Shown one piece after another: positions 32,001 to 41,590 of a stretch of DNA of 64,000 bases; within the stretch, counting starts at the first letter, position 1; every line of letters starts with the position of its first letter. A program made the translations under genes and the position numbers. The notes under the pieces are model-generated. The model was not told where the DNA came from. It worked only from the letters and a program-made list of their open reading frames with translations, and did no database searches. Origin of the DNA: Mycobacterium sp. 852002-50816_SCH5313054-b. GTDB taxonomy: Bacteria > Actinomycetota > Actinomycetes > Mycobacteriales > Mycobacteriaceae. The DNA lies in the NCBI RefSeq assembly GCF_001667185.1, contig NZ_LZIC01000063.1, positions 1 through 64,000 of the forward strand, written 5' to 3'.

Positions 32001-34394
32001 GCCGTCGACAGCGGGCACACCACGTTCCTGGAGCTGGCGCCCAACCCCGTCGCGCTGATGCAGGTGGGTCTGACCACGGCCTCGGCGGGTTTGCATGACG
32101 CCCAACTGATCCCGACGCTGGCCCGCAAGCAGGACGAGGTCGAGTCGATGGTCTCGACCATGGCGCAGCTGTACGTCTACGGCCACGACCTGGACATGCG
32201 GACGCTGTTCACCCGCGCCGGCTCGGGGCTGGCAGGCCCCGAAGATTTTGCGAACATCCCGCCGACCCGCTTCAAGCGCAAAGAGCACTGGCTGGATGTG
32301 CACTTCTCGCACGGCACCGGCTCGGTGCTCATGCCGGGCAGCCACGTCGCGCTGCCGGACGGCCGCCACGTCTGGGAATACGCACCCCGCGGCCTGACGG
32401 ACCTGGCGGCGCTGGTGAAAATCGCTGCGGCCGAGGTGCTTCCGGACGCGCAGCTGGCGGCGGCCGAGGAGCGCGCGAAGCCGAGCGAGGGTGCCCGGCT
32501 GGTGACGACGCTGACCCGGCACCCGGGTGGCGCATCGGTCCAGGTGCATGCGCGCATCGACGAGTCCTTCACGCTGGTGTACGACGCGCTGGTGACCCGG
32601 GGCGGCTCGGAATCGGTGCTGCCGGCGGCGGTTGGCGCGGGGACGGCGATCGCGGCTCCGGCCAACGGGGCGGTGGCGGCGCCGGAGGCTCCCGCCGCGC
32701 GTTCGGAGGAGGAGGCGCTCGGCGACAGCCTGACCAACCGGTACATGCCGGCCGGTTTCACCAAGTGGACACCGGACTCGGGTGAGACCATCGCCGAGCG
32801 GCTCGGCGCCATCGTCGGCGCGGCCATGGGCTACGAGCCCGAGGACCTGCCGTGGGAGGTGCCGCTGATCGAGCTGGGCCTGGACTCGCTGATGGCGGTG
32901 CGGATCAAGAACCGTGTCGAGTACGACTTCGACCTGCCGCCCATCCAGCTGACGGCCGTGCGCGACGCCAACCTCTTCGCCGTCGAGAAACTGATCGAGT
33001 ATGCGGTCGAGCACCGCGACGAGGTCGAGCAGCTGCACGAGCACCAGAAGACGCAGACGGCCGAGGAAATCGCCCGGGCGCAGGCCGAGTTGATCAGCGG
33101 CGCGACGCCCGCCTCGGTGGTGGCGCCGGCTCCCGACCCGCAAGCCGAGCCGGAGACGCAGCCGCCGCCGGCCTCCGACATTCCGATCCCGCCGCCGCCG
33201 ACGAACCCGTCGGGGCCGGGTGTCAACGGGGGACAGCCGAAGGTGTCCGGGGTGGCCGAAGCGCTCAACCAGGAGGCGGTCGCCAAGGCGCTCAACTCCG
33301 ACGTGCCGCCGCGCGACGCCGCCGAGCGGGTCACCTTCGCCACGTGGGCGATCGTGACCGGCAAGTCGCCGGGCGGCATCTTCAACCCGCTGCCCAAGCT
33401 GGACGCCGACGCCGCCGCCAAGATGGCGGAGCGGCTGTCGGAGCGCGCCGGGGGTCCGATCTCCGCCGAGGACGTGCTGACGTCGGAGACCATCGAGGCG
33501 CTGGCCGAGAAGGTGCGCGAGTACCTGGAGGCCGGGGTGGTAGACGGGTTCGTGCGCACGCTGCGGGCGCGGCCGGAGGGCAGCACGAAGCCACCGGTTT
33601 TCGTGTTCCACCCGGCCGGCGGCTCCACGGTGGTCTACGAGCCGCTGCTCAACCGGTTGCCGTCCGACACCCCGATGTACGGCCTCGAGCGGGTCGAGGG
33701 GTCGATCGAAGAGCGTGCGGCGCAATACGTTCCGAAGCTGATCGAAATGCAGGGTGACGGGCCGTACATTCTCGCCGGCTGGTCGCTGGGCGGCGCGCTG
33801 GCCTATGCCTGCGCGATCGGCCTCCAGCAGATGGGCAAGGACGTCGAGTTCGTCGGCCTCATCGACGCGGTGCGGCCGGGCGAGGAGATCCCGCAGACCA
33901 AGGAGGAGATCCGCAAGCGCTGGGATCGCTACGCGCGGTTCGCGGAGAAGACCTTCAACGTCACCATCGACGAGATCCCTTACGAGCAGCTCGAGGAGCT
34001 CGACGACGCGGGCCAGGTCCAGCTTGTGCTCGAGGCGGTCAAGGCGAGCGGTGTGCAGATCCCGGGCGGGATCATCGAACACCAGCGCACGTCGTACCTG
34101 GACCAGCGGGCCATCGACACCGCCGAGATCCAGCCGTACGACGGGCACGTCACGCTCTACATGGCTGATCGCTACCATGACGACGCGATCATGTTCGAAC
34201 CGCGCTACGCCACCCGCAAGCCGGACGGCGGGTGGGGCGAGCACGTGACCGACCTCGAGGTCGTGCCGGTCGGTGGCGAGCACATCCAGGTCATCGACGA
34301 GCCGATCATCGCGAAGGTGGGCGCGCACATGACCCAGGCGCTGAACGGGATCGCGGCAAGGCACCAGGCGGACTCGTCCGAAAAAGTGAGGTAG
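29046..34394 (+). CDS. pks13: Polyketide synthase Pks13 (mycolic acid condensase)
   Basis: 1782 aa (M. tuberculosis 1733). Domains in order: N-terminal ACP (Ser58 in LGLSSRD), ketosynthase (Cys290 in DTACSSSL), acyltransferase (Ser811 in GQSLGEAA), C-terminal ACP (Ser1281 in LGLDSLMAV) and thioesterase (Ser1580 in GWSLGGAL). All active-site residues are intact. The extra length is in linkers: an acidic Ala/Glu stretch near 565-640 and a Pro-rich stretch near 1360-1400. It condenses the meromycolyl chain from FadD32 with a carboxylated C22-C26 chain and releases it onto trehalose. Confidence 0.98.
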   Translation: MADIEDPQDQQENLPAKKTDVTVPEMRQWLRNYVAKATGQSPDSIDESVPMVELGLSSRDAVAMAADIEDLTGVTLSVAVAFQHPTIESLATRIIEGEPERPDDDVDIVDWSRNGPAERVDIAIVGLSTRLPGDMNTPDETWQALIAGRDAITDLPEGRWSEFLEEPRLAERVAKARTRGGYLKDIKGFDSEFFAVAKTEADNIDPQQRMALELTWEALEHARIPASSLRGGSVGVYVGVSNHDYGFLAISDPTVAHPYAITGNAMSVIANRVSYFYDFRGPSVAVDTACSSSLVAVHQAVQALRNREADVAVAGGVNALLTPAVTLGFDEIGAVLAPDGRIKSFSSDADGYTRSEGGGMVVLKRVDDARRDGDQILAVIAGSAVNHDGRSNGLIAPNQDAQADVLRRAYKDAGIDPRTVDYIEAHGTGTVLGDPIEAEALGRVIGRGRPADRPALLGAVKTNVGHMESAAGAASLAKVVLALQHDKLPPSINYAGPSPYIDFDGMRLKVVDQASDWPRYGGYALAGVSSFGFGGANAHVVVREVLPRDVVEKEPEPKPEVKVAAEAAEAAEAPTFEGHSLRFDDFGNILSDTPEAEEDEPDLPEVTEEALSLKEAALAELAAQEEAEGPAKPLIPLAVSAFLTSRKKAAAAELADWMESPEGQASSLESIGRSLSRRNHGRSRAVVLAHDHDEAIKGLRAVAEGKQRPNVFSADGPVSSGPVWVLAGFGAQHRKMGKSLYLRDAVFAQWIEKVDALVQDELGYSVLELILDDSQDYGIETTQVTIFAIQIALGELLKHHGAKPAAVVGQSLGEAASAYFAGGLSLRDATRAICSRSHLMGEGEAMLFGEYIRLMALVEYSAEEIKTVFSDFPDLEVCVYAAPTQTVIGGPPEQVDAIIARAESEGKFARKFQTKGASHTSQMDPLLGELAAELQGIKPMSPTCGIYSTVHEGSYIKPGGEPIHDVDYWKKGLRHSVYFTHGIRNAVDSGHTTFLELAPNPVALMQVGLTTASAGLHDAQLIPTLARKQDEVESMVSTMAQLYVYGHDLDMRTLFTRAGSGLAGPEDFANIPPTRFKRKEHWLDVHFSHGTGSVLMPGSHVALPDGRHVWEYAPRGLTDLAALVKIAAAEVLPDAQLAAAEERAKPSEGARLVTTLTRHPGGASVQVHARIDESFTLVYDALVTRGGSESVLPAAVGAGTAIAAPANGAVAAPEAPAARSEEEALGDSLTNRYMPAGFTKWTPDSGETIAERLGAIVGAAMGYEPEDLPWEVPLIELGLDSLMAVRIKNRVEYDFDLPPIQLTAVRDANLFAVEKLIEYAVEHRDEVEQLHEHQKTQTAEEIARAQAELISGATPASVVAPAPDPQAEPETQPPPASDIPIPPPPTNPSGPGVNGGQPKVSGVAEALNQEAVAKALNSDVPPRDAAERVTFATWAIVTGKSPGGIFNPLPKLDADAAAKMAERLSERAGGPISAEDVLTSETIEALAEKVREYLEAGVVDGFVRTLRARPEGSTKPPVFVFHPAGGSTVVYEPLLNRLPSDTPMYGLERVEGSIEERAAQYVPKLIEMQGDGPYILAGWSLGGALAYACAIGLQQMGKDVEFVGLIDAVRPGEEIPQTKEEIRKRWDRYARFAEKTFNVTIDEIPYEQLEELDDAGQVQLVLEAVKASGVQIPGGIIEHQRTSYLDQRAIDTAEIQPYDGHVTLYMADRYHDDAIMFEPRYATRKPDGGWGEHVTDLEVVPVGGEHIQVIDEPIIAKVGAHMTQALNGIAARHQADSSEKVR

Positions 34395-34401
34395 GCAAGT
34401 A

Positions 34402-35988
34402 GTGACGGAGACTCTCCCCGCTTCAGGGCAAGCTCCCGTTCAGCACACCACCGCGGAAAAGCTGGCCGAGCTGCACGCTCGTCTCGAGCAGGCTAAGGAG
34501 CCCGGCGGCGAGAAGGCCGCGGCCAAGCGGGACAAGAAGGGCATCCCGAGCGCCCGCGCCCGCGTGCACGCGCTGGTCGATCCGGGCACCTTCTTCGAGA
34601 TCGGGGCGCTGGCCAAGACGCCGAACGACCCGAACGCCCTCTACGGCGACGGCTGCGTCACGGGTCACGCCATGATCGACGGCCGGCCGGTCGGGGTGTT
34701 CTCCCACGACCAGACGGTGTTCCAGGGCACCGTCGGTGAGATGTTCGGCCGCAAGGTCGCGCGGTTGATGGAGTGGTGCGCGATGGCCGGGTGCCCGATC
34801 ATCGGCATCCAGGACTCGGGTGGTGCCCGGATCCAGGACGCGGTGACCTCGCTGGCGTGGTACGCCGAATTGGGCCGCCGTCACGAGGCGCTGTCCGGGC
34901 TGGTGCCCCAGATCTCGCTCATCTTCGGGAAATGCGCCGGGGGAGCGGTGTATTCGCCGATCCAGGACGATCTCCTCGTCTCGGTGCGCGACCAGGGCTA
35001 CTTCTTTGTCACCGGGCCCGACGTGATCCGGGAAGTCACGGGCGAGGAGGTCACCCTCGACGAACTCGGTGGCTCCGACGCCCAGGCCCGCTACGGCAAC
35101 ATCCATCAGGTGGTCGACTCCGAGGCGGAGGCGTTTCAGTACGTCCGCGACTACCTGTCGTTCCTCCCGTCGAACTGCTTCGACAAGCCGCCGATCGTCA
35201 ACCCCGGGTTGGAGCCGGAGATCACCCCGAGTGACCTGGAGCTCGACGCGATCGTGCCGGACTCGGACAACGCGGCCTACGACATGCACGAAATCCTGTT
35301 GCGGATCTTCGACGACGGAGACTTCCTCGACGTCGCCGCGCAGCACGGGCCCGCCATCATCACCGGATACGCGCGCATCGACGGCCAGCCGGTGGGGGTG
35401 ATCGCCAACCAGCCCATGCACATGTCGGGGGCGATCGACAACGAGGCATCCGACAAGGCTGCGCGGTTCATCCGGTTCTGCGACGCGTTCAACATCCCGC
35501 TGGTCTTCGTCGTGGACACGCCCGGCTTCCTGCCGGGTGCCGAGGAGGAGAAGAGGGGCATCATCAAGCGCGGCGGCCGCTTCCTCTACTCCGTCGTGGA
35601 GGCCGACGTGCCGAAGGTGACGATCACGGTGCGCAAGTCCTACGGCGGCGCCTACGCCGTGATGGGGTCCCGGCAGTTGACCGCCGACTTCAACTTCGCC
35701 TGGCCTACCGCGCGGATCGCCGTGATCGGCGCCGAGGGCGCCGCCCAGCTGCTGATGAAGCGGTTCCCCGACCCGACCACGCCCGAGGCGCAGCAGATCA
35801 AGAAGGACTTCATCGAGGGCTACAACCTCAATATGGCGATTCCGTGGACCGCCGCCGAGCGCGGCTTCATCGACGCGGTCATCGATCCGCACGAGACCCG
35901 GCTGCTGCTACGCAAGTCGATGCGCCTGTTGCGCGACAAGCAACTGTGGTTCCGCGTCGCCCGCAAGCACGGTTTGATCCCGGTCTAG
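34402..35988 (+). CDS. accD4: Acyl-CoA carboxylase beta subunit AccD4
   Basis: 528 aa from a GTG at 34402, seven bases after the pks13 stop. The carboxyltransferase signatures are [12 protein letters not shown], the oxyanion-hole [11 protein letters not shown] and, in the second half, [13 protein letters not shown] and [12 protein letters not shown]. With AccA3 it carboxylates long-chain acyl-CoA to make the extender for Pks13. It ends the fadD32-pks13-accD4 operon and converges with a regulator gene 13 bases further on. Confidence 0.97.
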   Translation: MTETLPASGQAPVQHTTAEKLAELHARLEQAKEPGGEKAAAKRDKKGIPSARARVHALVDPGTFFEIGALAKTPNDPNALYGDGCVTGHAMIDGRPVGVFSHDQTVFQGTVGEMFGRKVARLMEWCAMAGCPIIGIQDSGGARIQDAVTSLAWYAELGRRHEALSGLVPQISLIFGKCAGGAVYSPIQDDLLVSVRDQGYFFVTGPDVIREVTGEEVTLDELGGSDAQARYGNIHQVVDSEAEAFQYVRDYLSFLPSNCFDKPPIVNPGLEPEITPSDLELDAIVPDSDNAAYDMHEILLRIFDDGDFLDVAAQHGPAIITGYARIDGQPVGVIANQPMHMSGAIDNEASDKAARFIRFCDAFNIPLVFVVDTPGFLPGAEEEKRGIIKRGGRFLYSVVEADVPKVTITVRKSYGGAYAVMGSRQLTADFNFAWPTARIAVIGAEGAAQLLMKRFPDPTTPEAQQIKKDFIEGYNLNMAIPWTAAERGFIDAVIDPHETRLLLRKSMRLLRDKQLWFRVARKHGLIPV

Positions 35989-36001
35989 CCGCGGGCGCCC
36001 G

Positions 36002-36847
36002 CTAGTCGATCAGCGACTGCGTGCCGAGGACTACCGCGAGGGCAAGGCGCTCGGCGTCCTCGGTCTCGGGTTCGGCGGTGTAGATCATGATGCGAATGTC
36101 ATCGGCGGCCACGACGAGTGTGTCGCAGTCCAGCGCGATGTGGCCGACGTTGGGGTGCGCGATGACCTTGTGCCGGCCGAAGTCTTGGTGCGGCACCGGG
36201 GCGCCGGATTCCCACAGCTCGACGAAGCGCGGGCTGTGCGCGGACAGTCCGTGGATCAGCTGCTTCAACCGCTCATCGGCGGGATACCGGGCGGCGGTGA
36301 GCCGCAGGTCGGCAACCAAACCCGCCTCGAATTGGGCCTTCTCCTCGCGCGTGTGGACGGCGCGAGTGCCGGGACCAACAAGATTGCGCCACAAGCTGTT
36401 TCGTTCGTTTCCGCGCCAGGTCGTCGTCGGGCCCATCAGCGCGTCGTACGGGGCGTTGGCGATGAGCAGGGTCCAGGTGGCGTCGTACACGGCGACGGGC
36501 GTGTGGGCCAGGCGATCGAGGATGCGCTGCACGCTCGGGGTAACGCGCGACGACACCACCTCGGACCCGGGCGCGGCATGTCCGGCCAATCGGAAGAGCA
36601 GGTTGCGCTCGGCGTCGGAGACCCGCAACGCCCGGGCAAGCGCCTCCACCACCTGGATCGACGGCGAGGTGGCTCGGCCCTGCTCAAGCCTGGTCAGGTA
36701 ATCCACGGAGATGCCGGCCAGCGCTGCGAGCTCTTCGCGGCGCAGCCCCGCCGCGCGGCGGCGTCCGCCGACGGAAACTCCGACCGCCGTGGGGGCGACG
36801 CGGTCGCGCCAGCTACGCACCGTCCGCCCGAAATCCCACGAGGCCAT
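36002..36847 (-). CDS. XRE-type regulator with MmyB-like ligand-binding domain
   Basis: 281 aa from the ATG at 36847. Residues 20-80 form a helix-turn-helix (LRREELAALAGISVDYLTRL), and the remaining ~190 residues are the MmyB-like ligand domain with NAPYDALMG and the conserved HPNVGHIALDCD near the end. Such regulators are commonly divergent from a short-chain dehydrogenase gene, as here. The 113-bp spacer has a perfect inverted repeat. In M. tuberculosis this place holds an insertion sequence, so the pair is an accessory insertion relative to that genome. Confidence 0.92.
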   Translation of the reverse strand: MASWDFGRTVRSWRDRVAPTAVGVSVGGRRRAAGLRREELAALAGISVDYLTRLEQGRATSPSIQVVEALARALRVSDAERNLLFRLAGHAAPGSEVVSSRVTPSVQRILDRLAHTPVAVYDATWTLLIANAPYDALMGPTTTWRGNERNSLWRNLVGPGTRAVHTREEKAQFEAGLVADLRLTAARYPADERLKQLIHGLSAHSPRFVELWESGAPVPHQDFGRHKVIAHPNVGHIALDCDTLVVAADDIRIMIYTAEPETEDAERLALAVVLGTQSLID

Positions 36848-36891
36848 CCCCTTACTTTGCGCGACGCGGGTCGCCCGGGAAAGGCATTGTC

Positions 36892-36904
36892 CTGGCACTG
36901 CCAG
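36892..36904. promoter_or_regulatory. Candidate operator of the MmyB-like regulator
   Basis: CTGGCA-C-TGCCAG is a perfect 6-bp inverted repeat with a one-base centre, 45 bases upstream of the regulator start and 56 bases upstream of the dehydrogenase start. Confidence 0.6.
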
Positions 36905-36960
36905 TCCTACGAAAACCCGACGACTCCCCGACGCTCCGATTCGAGCCGAGACTGGCAACC

Positions 36961-37995
36961 ATGAACTCGATCGCATCCGGCACCGTGCTCATCACCGGCC
37001 CGACCGGCGGACTCGGAAGGGCCGCGACGCTGGCGATCGCCGGTCGCCCGGCGTCCGAACGCCCAGACTTGCTGCTGGTCGGCAGGCCCGGCCGCGCGCT
37101 GACCGAGGTGGCCAAAAACGCCCGCCGCGCGGGAGCGACCGTGCACGAGATCCGCTGCGACCTCGCCCGGCTGTCCGACGTGCGCGCCGCGGCGCGCACG
37201 GTCAGGGATCTGCTGGACGCGGGTACGGTCCGACCGCTGCGCGCCTTGGTGGCCAACGCCGGCCTGGGCGTAGCCGATACCCACAGCGCCTCCGCGGACG
37301 GATACGAACTGACCTTCGCCGTCAACTACCTCGCGCACGCGCAGCTCATCGGCGACCTCCTCGACGCGTTCGTCCCTCCGGCGCGCGTCGTGTTAATCGG
37401 ATCAAATACGTACTGGCAAAACATATTTCGGCGAATCATGCGCGTTCCGTCGGCGCGCTGGGCCGATCCGATCGACCTTGCCCGGCCACCCGCACCCGAC
37501 GTGCCGTCGACCTTCGAGCGGTGCGGGATCGCCTACTCCAATTCCAAACTCGCCATCCTGTACTACGCGCACGAACTGCAGCGCCGAGCACCCGCCGGGG
37601 TCAACGTGACCGTCTTCGAGCCGGGGTTCATGCCCGGCACCGGGCTGAGTAGGGCGCACGGCGCCGCGGTGCAACGAATCGGGCGCATCATCGAGCGAAT
37701 CCCCGGCGTCTCGTCGCCAAGCCGATCCGGGCCCGCGCTGGCCTCCATCGTGCTCGACGGCCGCTGGGCCCACCTGCGATCCGGCGCGTTCGTCGTCAAA
37801 GACCAAGAGCGCGAGGTGAAGCCGTTCGCGCAGGACCCGCTGCGGGAAGGGCGGCTGTGGGATGCCACGGCCGAACTCCTGAAATCCGCCAGGGATCAGA
37901 CCGCCAGCGCGCCGCCCGCCAACTCCTCGAACCGCTCCAGCGCCTCGTCGGTGTCGGCGTCGATCCCGCGCAGCGGGCCCGGATCGGCGAGATAG
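36961..37995 (+). CDS. Short-chain dehydrogenase/reductase
   Basis: 344 aa. The cofactor motif TGPTGGLG is at residues 13-20, followed by VANAGLG and the catalytic YSNSK (YxxxK). A segment near FEPGFMPGTGLSRAH replaces the common PG motif. The N-terminal 300 residues make a complete dehydrogenase. The last ~33 residues are Ser/Pro-rich and lie opposite the end of fadE35, a 100-base convergent overlap, so the true stop context is unusual. Substrate unknown; regulation by the divergent MmyB-like protein is inferred. Confidence 0.88.
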   Translation: MNSIASGTVLITGPTGGLGRAATLAIAGRPASERPDLLLVGRPGRALTEVAKNARRAGATVHEIRCDLARLSDVRAAARTVRDLLDAGTVRPLRALVANAGLGVADTHSASADGYELTFAVNYLAHAQLIGDLLDAFVPPARVVLIGSNTYWQNIFRRIMRVPSARWADPIDLARPPAPDVPSTFERCGIAYSNSKLAILYYAHELQRRAPAGVNVTVFEPGFMPGTGLSRAHGAAVQRIGRIIERIPGVSSPSRSGPALASIVLDGRWAHLRSGAFVVKDQEREVKPFAQDPLREGRLWDATAELLKSARDQTASAPPANSSNRSSASSVSASIPRSGPGSAR

Positions 37996-39668
37996 CGCTG
38001 CGCGTGCAGCCGCGCGACGAGCGCCTTGCGCTCCCCGCCGCGGGTTTCCCGCTCCCACGCGGCCTGCTCGGTGAGCAGTGCGCCCGCGTAGACGTCGCCC
38101 ATGAACTGCGCCAGCGGGAACAGCCGCGCCTCGGCCACGCCGCCATCGAGCTTGCCCCACGCGGTGATCGCCGCCTCGAGGTCCTCGACGCGGCTCGCGA
38201 CCAGCCGGGTGGTCGCGTCGTCGTCGGAGACCGATACCGCGTCGCGCAGCCGCGCCAGCAGCGCCTCGTGCGCGCCGGCCCGCTCGATGCCGCGCCGCAC
38301 ATCCAGGCACAGGATGTTGTCCGGTCCCTCCCAGATGGTGTTGACCTGCGCGTCGCGCAGCAGCCGGGCCACCGGCCATGTCTCGATATAGCCGTTGCCG
38401 CCGTGGATTTCGATCGCATCGGAGGCGGCCGTGATCCCGAGCCGGCACACCTTCAGCTTGGTCACGGGGACCGCGATGCGCTGCCGGACGACGCGGGGCT
38501 GGCGGTGGTTGGCGGCGCCGGTGCCGTCGAAGACCAGCGCGAGGGCCGCCTCGACGTCGACGATCATCTCGGCGAGCTTGCGCCGCATCAGCGGCTTGTC
38601 GATGAGTGCCCCGCCGAACGCGTGGCGCTGCCGGGCGTAGCACAGCGACTCGACCAGCGCGCGGCGGGCGTTGGCGAGGCCGAACTGGGCGATGCCCAGC
38701 CGCGCGGCGTTGGTCAGCTCCATCATGCGGCCGAGCCCCTTGCCGTCGGACGGGCCGGTGTCCGCGCCGGGTTCGCCGGACAGCAGGAACGCCTCGGCGT
38801 CGACGAACTCGATCTCGCCGGAGGCCACCGAGCGGGTGCCGAGCTTGTCCTTGAGCCGGCGCACCCGCACCCCGTTGCGCGAACCGTCGCGCCGGTTGCG
38901 CAGCACGAGGAAGTTCGCGACGCCGCGGGACGAGTCCGGCGCCCCTTCCGGCTTGGCCAGCACCACGAACGCCTCACCCGCGCAGTTGGAGGCGAACCAC
39001 TTGAACCCGTTGAGCAGCCAAGCGTCCCCGGAGCGGGTCGCCGTCGTCTCGAGCGCGCCCAAATCCGAGCCCCCGGTGCGCTCGGTGAGCAACTGCGCCG
39101 TCTCGCCCGCCCATTCGCCGGAGGCGAACTTCGCCAGCACGTACTCGGCCACGTCGGGCGGCGCGTAGGCGGACACCAGCGACTGCACCATCCCGCCGCC
39201 CGTGCCCAGCGCGCAGCCCATTCCGATGTCGGCCTGGTTGAGCAGATAGTTCGACGCGAACAGCGCCAGGCCCGAGCTCACCTTGGCCTCCCGCGCCGCG
39301 TCGCGCAGGGCCTGCTGCGCGTCGAGCACCGCGCGCTTGGACTGCGTGAACGACGCCGGCATGACGACGCGGCCGACGTCGTGTCCCCACCGGTCGTAGC
39401 GTTCCAGCCGGGGCGGGTTGCGGTCGGTCTCCTCGGCCCAGCGCGCCACCGGGCCGCCCATCAGGTCACCGATGCGGGCCAGCTGGGGCCCCAGCACGGC
39501 CAATTCGTCGGGCTGCAGGTAGTAGGCCATGGTGAACTGCAGGGTGGGATCGGTCAGGTACCAGTTGAGACCCACCGCACCGCGGTAGTTGTCGGTCTGG
39601 TATCGCTGCGACTTTTCTTCCGTGGAGAACGGCAGCCTGTCCACCGCTTCTGAGGTGTAGTCGCTCAT
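37896..39668 (-). CDS. fadE35: Acyl-CoA dehydrogenase, AidB-like
   Basis: 590 aa, corresponding to Rv3797. It is longer than ordinary acyl-CoA dehydrogenases and resembles the AidB group, with a C-terminal helical extension. Visible signatures include TERTGGSDLGA in the middle domain and EIHGGNGYIE in the C-terminal FAD-binding domain. It should oxidise an acyl thioester or bind FAD in the cytoplasm; the true substrate is not known. Its last 100 bases lie opposite the tail of the SDR gene. Confidence 0.93.
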   Translation of the reverse strand: MSDYTSEAVDRLPFSTEEKSQRYQTDNYRGAVGLNWYLTDPTLQFTMAYYLQPDELAVLGPQLARIGDLMGGPVARWAEETDRNPPRLERYDRWGHDVGRVVMPASFTQSKRAVLDAQQALRDAAREAKVSSGLALFASNYLLNQADIGMGCALGTGGGMVQSLVSAYAPPDVAEYVLAKFASGEWAGETAQLLTERTGGSDLGALETTATRSGDAWLLNGFKWFASNCAGEAFVVLAKPEGAPDSSRGVANFLVLRNRRDGSRNGVRVRRLKDKLGTRSVASGEIEFVDAEAFLLSGEPGADTGPSDGKGLGRMMELTNAARLGIAQFGLANARRALVESLCYARQRHAFGGALIDKPLMRRKLAEMIVDVEAALALVFDGTGAANHRQPRVVRQRIAVPVTKLKVCRLGITAASDAIEIHGGNGYIETWPVARLLRDAQVNTIWEGPDNILCLDVRRGIERAGAHEALLARLRDAVSVSDDDATTRLVASRVEDLEAAITAWGKLDGGVAEARLFPLAQFMGDVYAGALLTEQAAWERETRGGERKALVARLHAQRYLADPGPLRGIDADTDEALERFEELAGGALAV

Positions 39669-39720
39669 GTCGCGACGGTATTACAGGCGCGACGCCCAGT
39701 GAAGGAAGCTGGGCCAATTC

Positions 39721-40467
39721 TCACGCGGTGGCGCGCAGCGGCCGCCTTCGATAGACGCCCAAGGCCGCACCGGCCGCCGCACGGCGGGCGAGCGCATCGG
39801 CGTCGGTGAGCAGAACACCCTTGCCCTGCAACGTGATCCAGCCACTGGAAGCGAAATCGCGCATTGCCTTGTTGACCGACACGCGGTCGGCGCCGACAAG
39901 TTGAGCCATCTCGTCCTGGCTCAGCTCGTGCGCGACCCGCAGCCCATCGCGCTCGCGGGTTCCGAAGCGCCCGGCCAAGAGCAACAGTTGGCGCGCCACG
40001 CGGGTGGCTACATCGCTGGAGATCAGTTCGACGAGTTGGTCCTCGGTGTGTTGCAGCCGCTGGTTCAGTGCCTGCAGCAGTTGCTCGGCGATCACCGGCC
40101 GGTGGGCTATCCAGGCGCGCAACGTGGCACGATCCACCCACACCGCGCGAACGTCGGTGATCGCCGTCGCGGTGCAGGATCGCGGACCGGGATCGAACAC
40201 CGCCAGCTCGCCGAAGACGTCGGTCGGACCCATGATCGCTCGGAGATTCTCGCGGCCGCCGGGGCCCCTCAGGCCGATTTTGACCTTGCCAGTGACGACG
40301 ATGTACACCCGATCACCCGGGTCCCCCTGCGAGAAAATCACCTGTCCCGCCGGGAATTCGATGGTATGCAGTTGCTTGATCATCGCCGACGCGGTCTCGG
40401 GTTCGACGTGGCGTAATATTCCGGCCTCGCTGAGAAGCTGCGTCAGGATCCGGTCCACATCGCTCAC
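39721..40467 (-). CDS. CRP/FNR-family regulator, paralogue of mycobacterial CRP
   Basis: 248 aa. Residues 15-120 form a cyclic-nucleotide domain with the phosphate-binding cassette FGELAVFDPGPRS (85-97), close to that of M. tuberculosis CRP (Rv3676). The HTH at 182-205 reads LSQDEMAQLVGADRVSVNKAM, where CRP has the GASRETVNKA core, so the recognition helix is related but altered. A Pro/Arg/Ala tail follows. Its ATG overlaps the stop of the GarA-like gene. It is the third gene of a three-gene operon and probably responds to cAMP or a related ligand. Confidence 0.92.
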   Translation of the reverse strand: MSDVDRILTQLLSEAGILRHVEPETASAMIKQLHTIEFPAGQVIFSQGDPGDRVYIVVTGKVKIGLRGPGGRENLRAIMGPTDVFGELAVFDPGPRSCTATAITDVRAVWVDRATLRAWIAHRPVIAEQLLQALNQRLQHTEDQLVELISSDVATRVARQLLLLAGRFGTRERDGLRVAHELSQDEMAQLVGADRVSVNKAMRDFASSGWITLQGKGVLLTDADALARRAAAGAALGVYRRRPLRATA

Positions 40468-40934
40468 GCAAGCCCTCCTCGTCGGTGTCCACCGGTCGCC
40501 GGCCCGGTGAGGAAAACCAGGCGGAAATTGCCGATCTGGATCTCGTCGCCGTTGGCCAGCACCGCCGAATCGACGGCTTCGCGGTTGAGATAGGTGCTGT
40601 TCAGGCTGCCGAGGTCAACGAGGCGGAATTGGCCGTTCTCCCTGCGGAACTCGGCGTGCCTGCGGCTGACTGTGATGTCGTCGAGGAAGATGTCGCTGGC
40701 CGGATGCCGTCCGGCCGACATGATGGGCTGCAGCAAGAGAAACTGCGACCCGGCATTGGGGCCCTGTTTCACGATGAGCATGCCCGAGCCCTTTCCCATC
40801 GTTGCCATATCCTCGACCGCTGCGTCGGCGACGGCAGTTGCCGTGTCGAACTCGTCGCGCAGGTTCACGCGCAGGGCGGGGCCGATGTCGGCGGTGCTTT
40901 GGTCGGGCGCTGGCGTGGACACCGTCGTGGTCAC
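40464..40934 (-). CDS. FHA-domain protein resembling GarA
   Basis: 156 aa from a GTG at 40934 that overlaps the preceding stop by GTGA. The C-terminal FHA domain is nearly the GarA domain: SAGRHPASDIFLDD, TVSRRHAEFR, DLGSLNSTYLNRE and AVLANGDEIQIG carry all the phosphothreonine-binding residues. The N-terminal ~50 residues differ from GarA and lack the ETTSVF motif that PknB and PknG phosphorylate. It could bind phosphoproteins without being switched itself. A GarA-like domain beside a CRP-like regulator suggests signal integration; that is inference. Confidence 0.92.
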   Translation of the reverse strand: MTTTVSTPAPDQSTADIGPALRVNLRDEFDTATAVADAAVEDMATMGKGSGMLIVKQGPNAGSQFLLLQPIMSAGRHPASDIFLDDITVSRRHAEFRRENGQFRLVDLGSLNSTYLNREAVDSAVLANGDEIQIGNFRLVFLTGPATGGHRRGGLA

Positions 40935-41398
40935 GCCGCCCGGGGAAGATCCGGCGCTGCGGTCGCCGCGTGCGATGCCGGCCGGCCGGGCGCCGGGGCC
41001 CAGCCGATGTAGGTCAGATACAGCCCGACGAGGGCGAAGACGATGCAGAGCGAAATCCACCAGCCCTGCGCGCCGATCATGCTGTTGGCCACGGCGACGA
41101 AGGCCTTGGGAAAGGCCACCAGGAGCAGCCCGCGCAGCACGATGAGCCAGCCCAGCGAAGACACCACAATCGCCGCGGCGCCGTTCCAGTACTGATGCGC
41201 GGCGATCATGATCAGCCCGAACAACAGGATGAAGGCGCCGCTGACAAACGCCGACATCGAATTCGCTTCGAACTGCGACAGCAGTGCCTGCATGTCCGAA
41301 GCGCGGGCCACCGCCGTGACGTCGACAATGACGAGGAAAGGACCGAGGACGCGCGCGAAAAAGCGCGTTCTTGCCAAAGACTCTGCTGAAGCGTTCAT
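40931..41398 (-). CDS. Four-helix membrane protein of unknown family
   Basis: 155 aa from the ATG at 41398, with GAAAGGC at a good distance; an in-frame ATG at 41413 is possible. Four hydrophobic segments lie at about 12-30, 45-65, 72-93 and 107-130, and the C-terminus is Pro/Ala-rich. I recognise no catalytic motif. It is the first gene of the operon with the GarA-like and CRP-like genes, linked by GTGA and ATGA overlaps. DosR-like boxes lie 43-90 bases upstream. Confidence 0.82.
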   Translation of the reverse strand: MNASAESLARTRFFARVLGPFLVIVDVTAVARASDMQALLSQFEANSMSAFVSGAFILLFGLIMIAAHQYWNGAAAIVVSSLGWLIVLRGLLLVAFPKAFVAVANSMIGAQGWWISLCIVFALVGLYLTYIGWAPAPGRPASHAATAAPDLPRAA

Positions 41399-41440
41399 CG
41401 GCGTGCCTTTCATCCGACGCCCGTCGTTACCCGACACCTG

Positions 41441-41460
41441 TATCGGACCATTTGACCGAA
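41441..41460. promoter_or_regulatory. Weak second DosR-like box
   Basis: This 20-base stretch matches the DosR consensus at about 12 positions (GGAC and CCGAA are conserved). It starts 28 bases from the start of the stronger box, and DosR promoters often have two sites. Alone it would not be convincing. Confidence 0.35.
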
Positions 41461-41468
41461 CGGTCGAG

Positions 41469-41488
41469 ATAGGGACCGAAGTCCCGTA
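41469..41488. promoter_or_regulatory. DosR-like dormancy box
   Basis: The core GGGAC-CGAA-GTCCC is a perfect 5-bp inverted repeat with the 4-base spacing of the DosR box, and about 15 of 20 positions match the known consensus. It lies in the 192-bp spacer between the membrane-protein/GarA/CRP operon and the divergent DUF1918 gene, so it could serve either side. Confidence 0.6.
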
Positions 41489-41590
41489 CGTCCGGGGGCG
41501 TTCGTCCTCGCAGGCCAACGGTGACCTATGGCCCTCGCTCATCCGGTCCGCCACGGCGCATGATCGGCTTATCAGTCAACGAGGGAGTCG

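Noticed and set aside
32852..33757. A plus-strand open frame inside pks13
   Set aside because: It is a different frame of the ACP-thioesterase region and shows only Arg/Gly/Ala bias.
29025..34364. A 1779-codon open frame antisense to pks13
   Set aside because: It has no recognisable domain, an Arg/His/Gly/Ala-biased composition typical of GC-rich shadows, and lies fully opposite pks13 with all its active sites intact.
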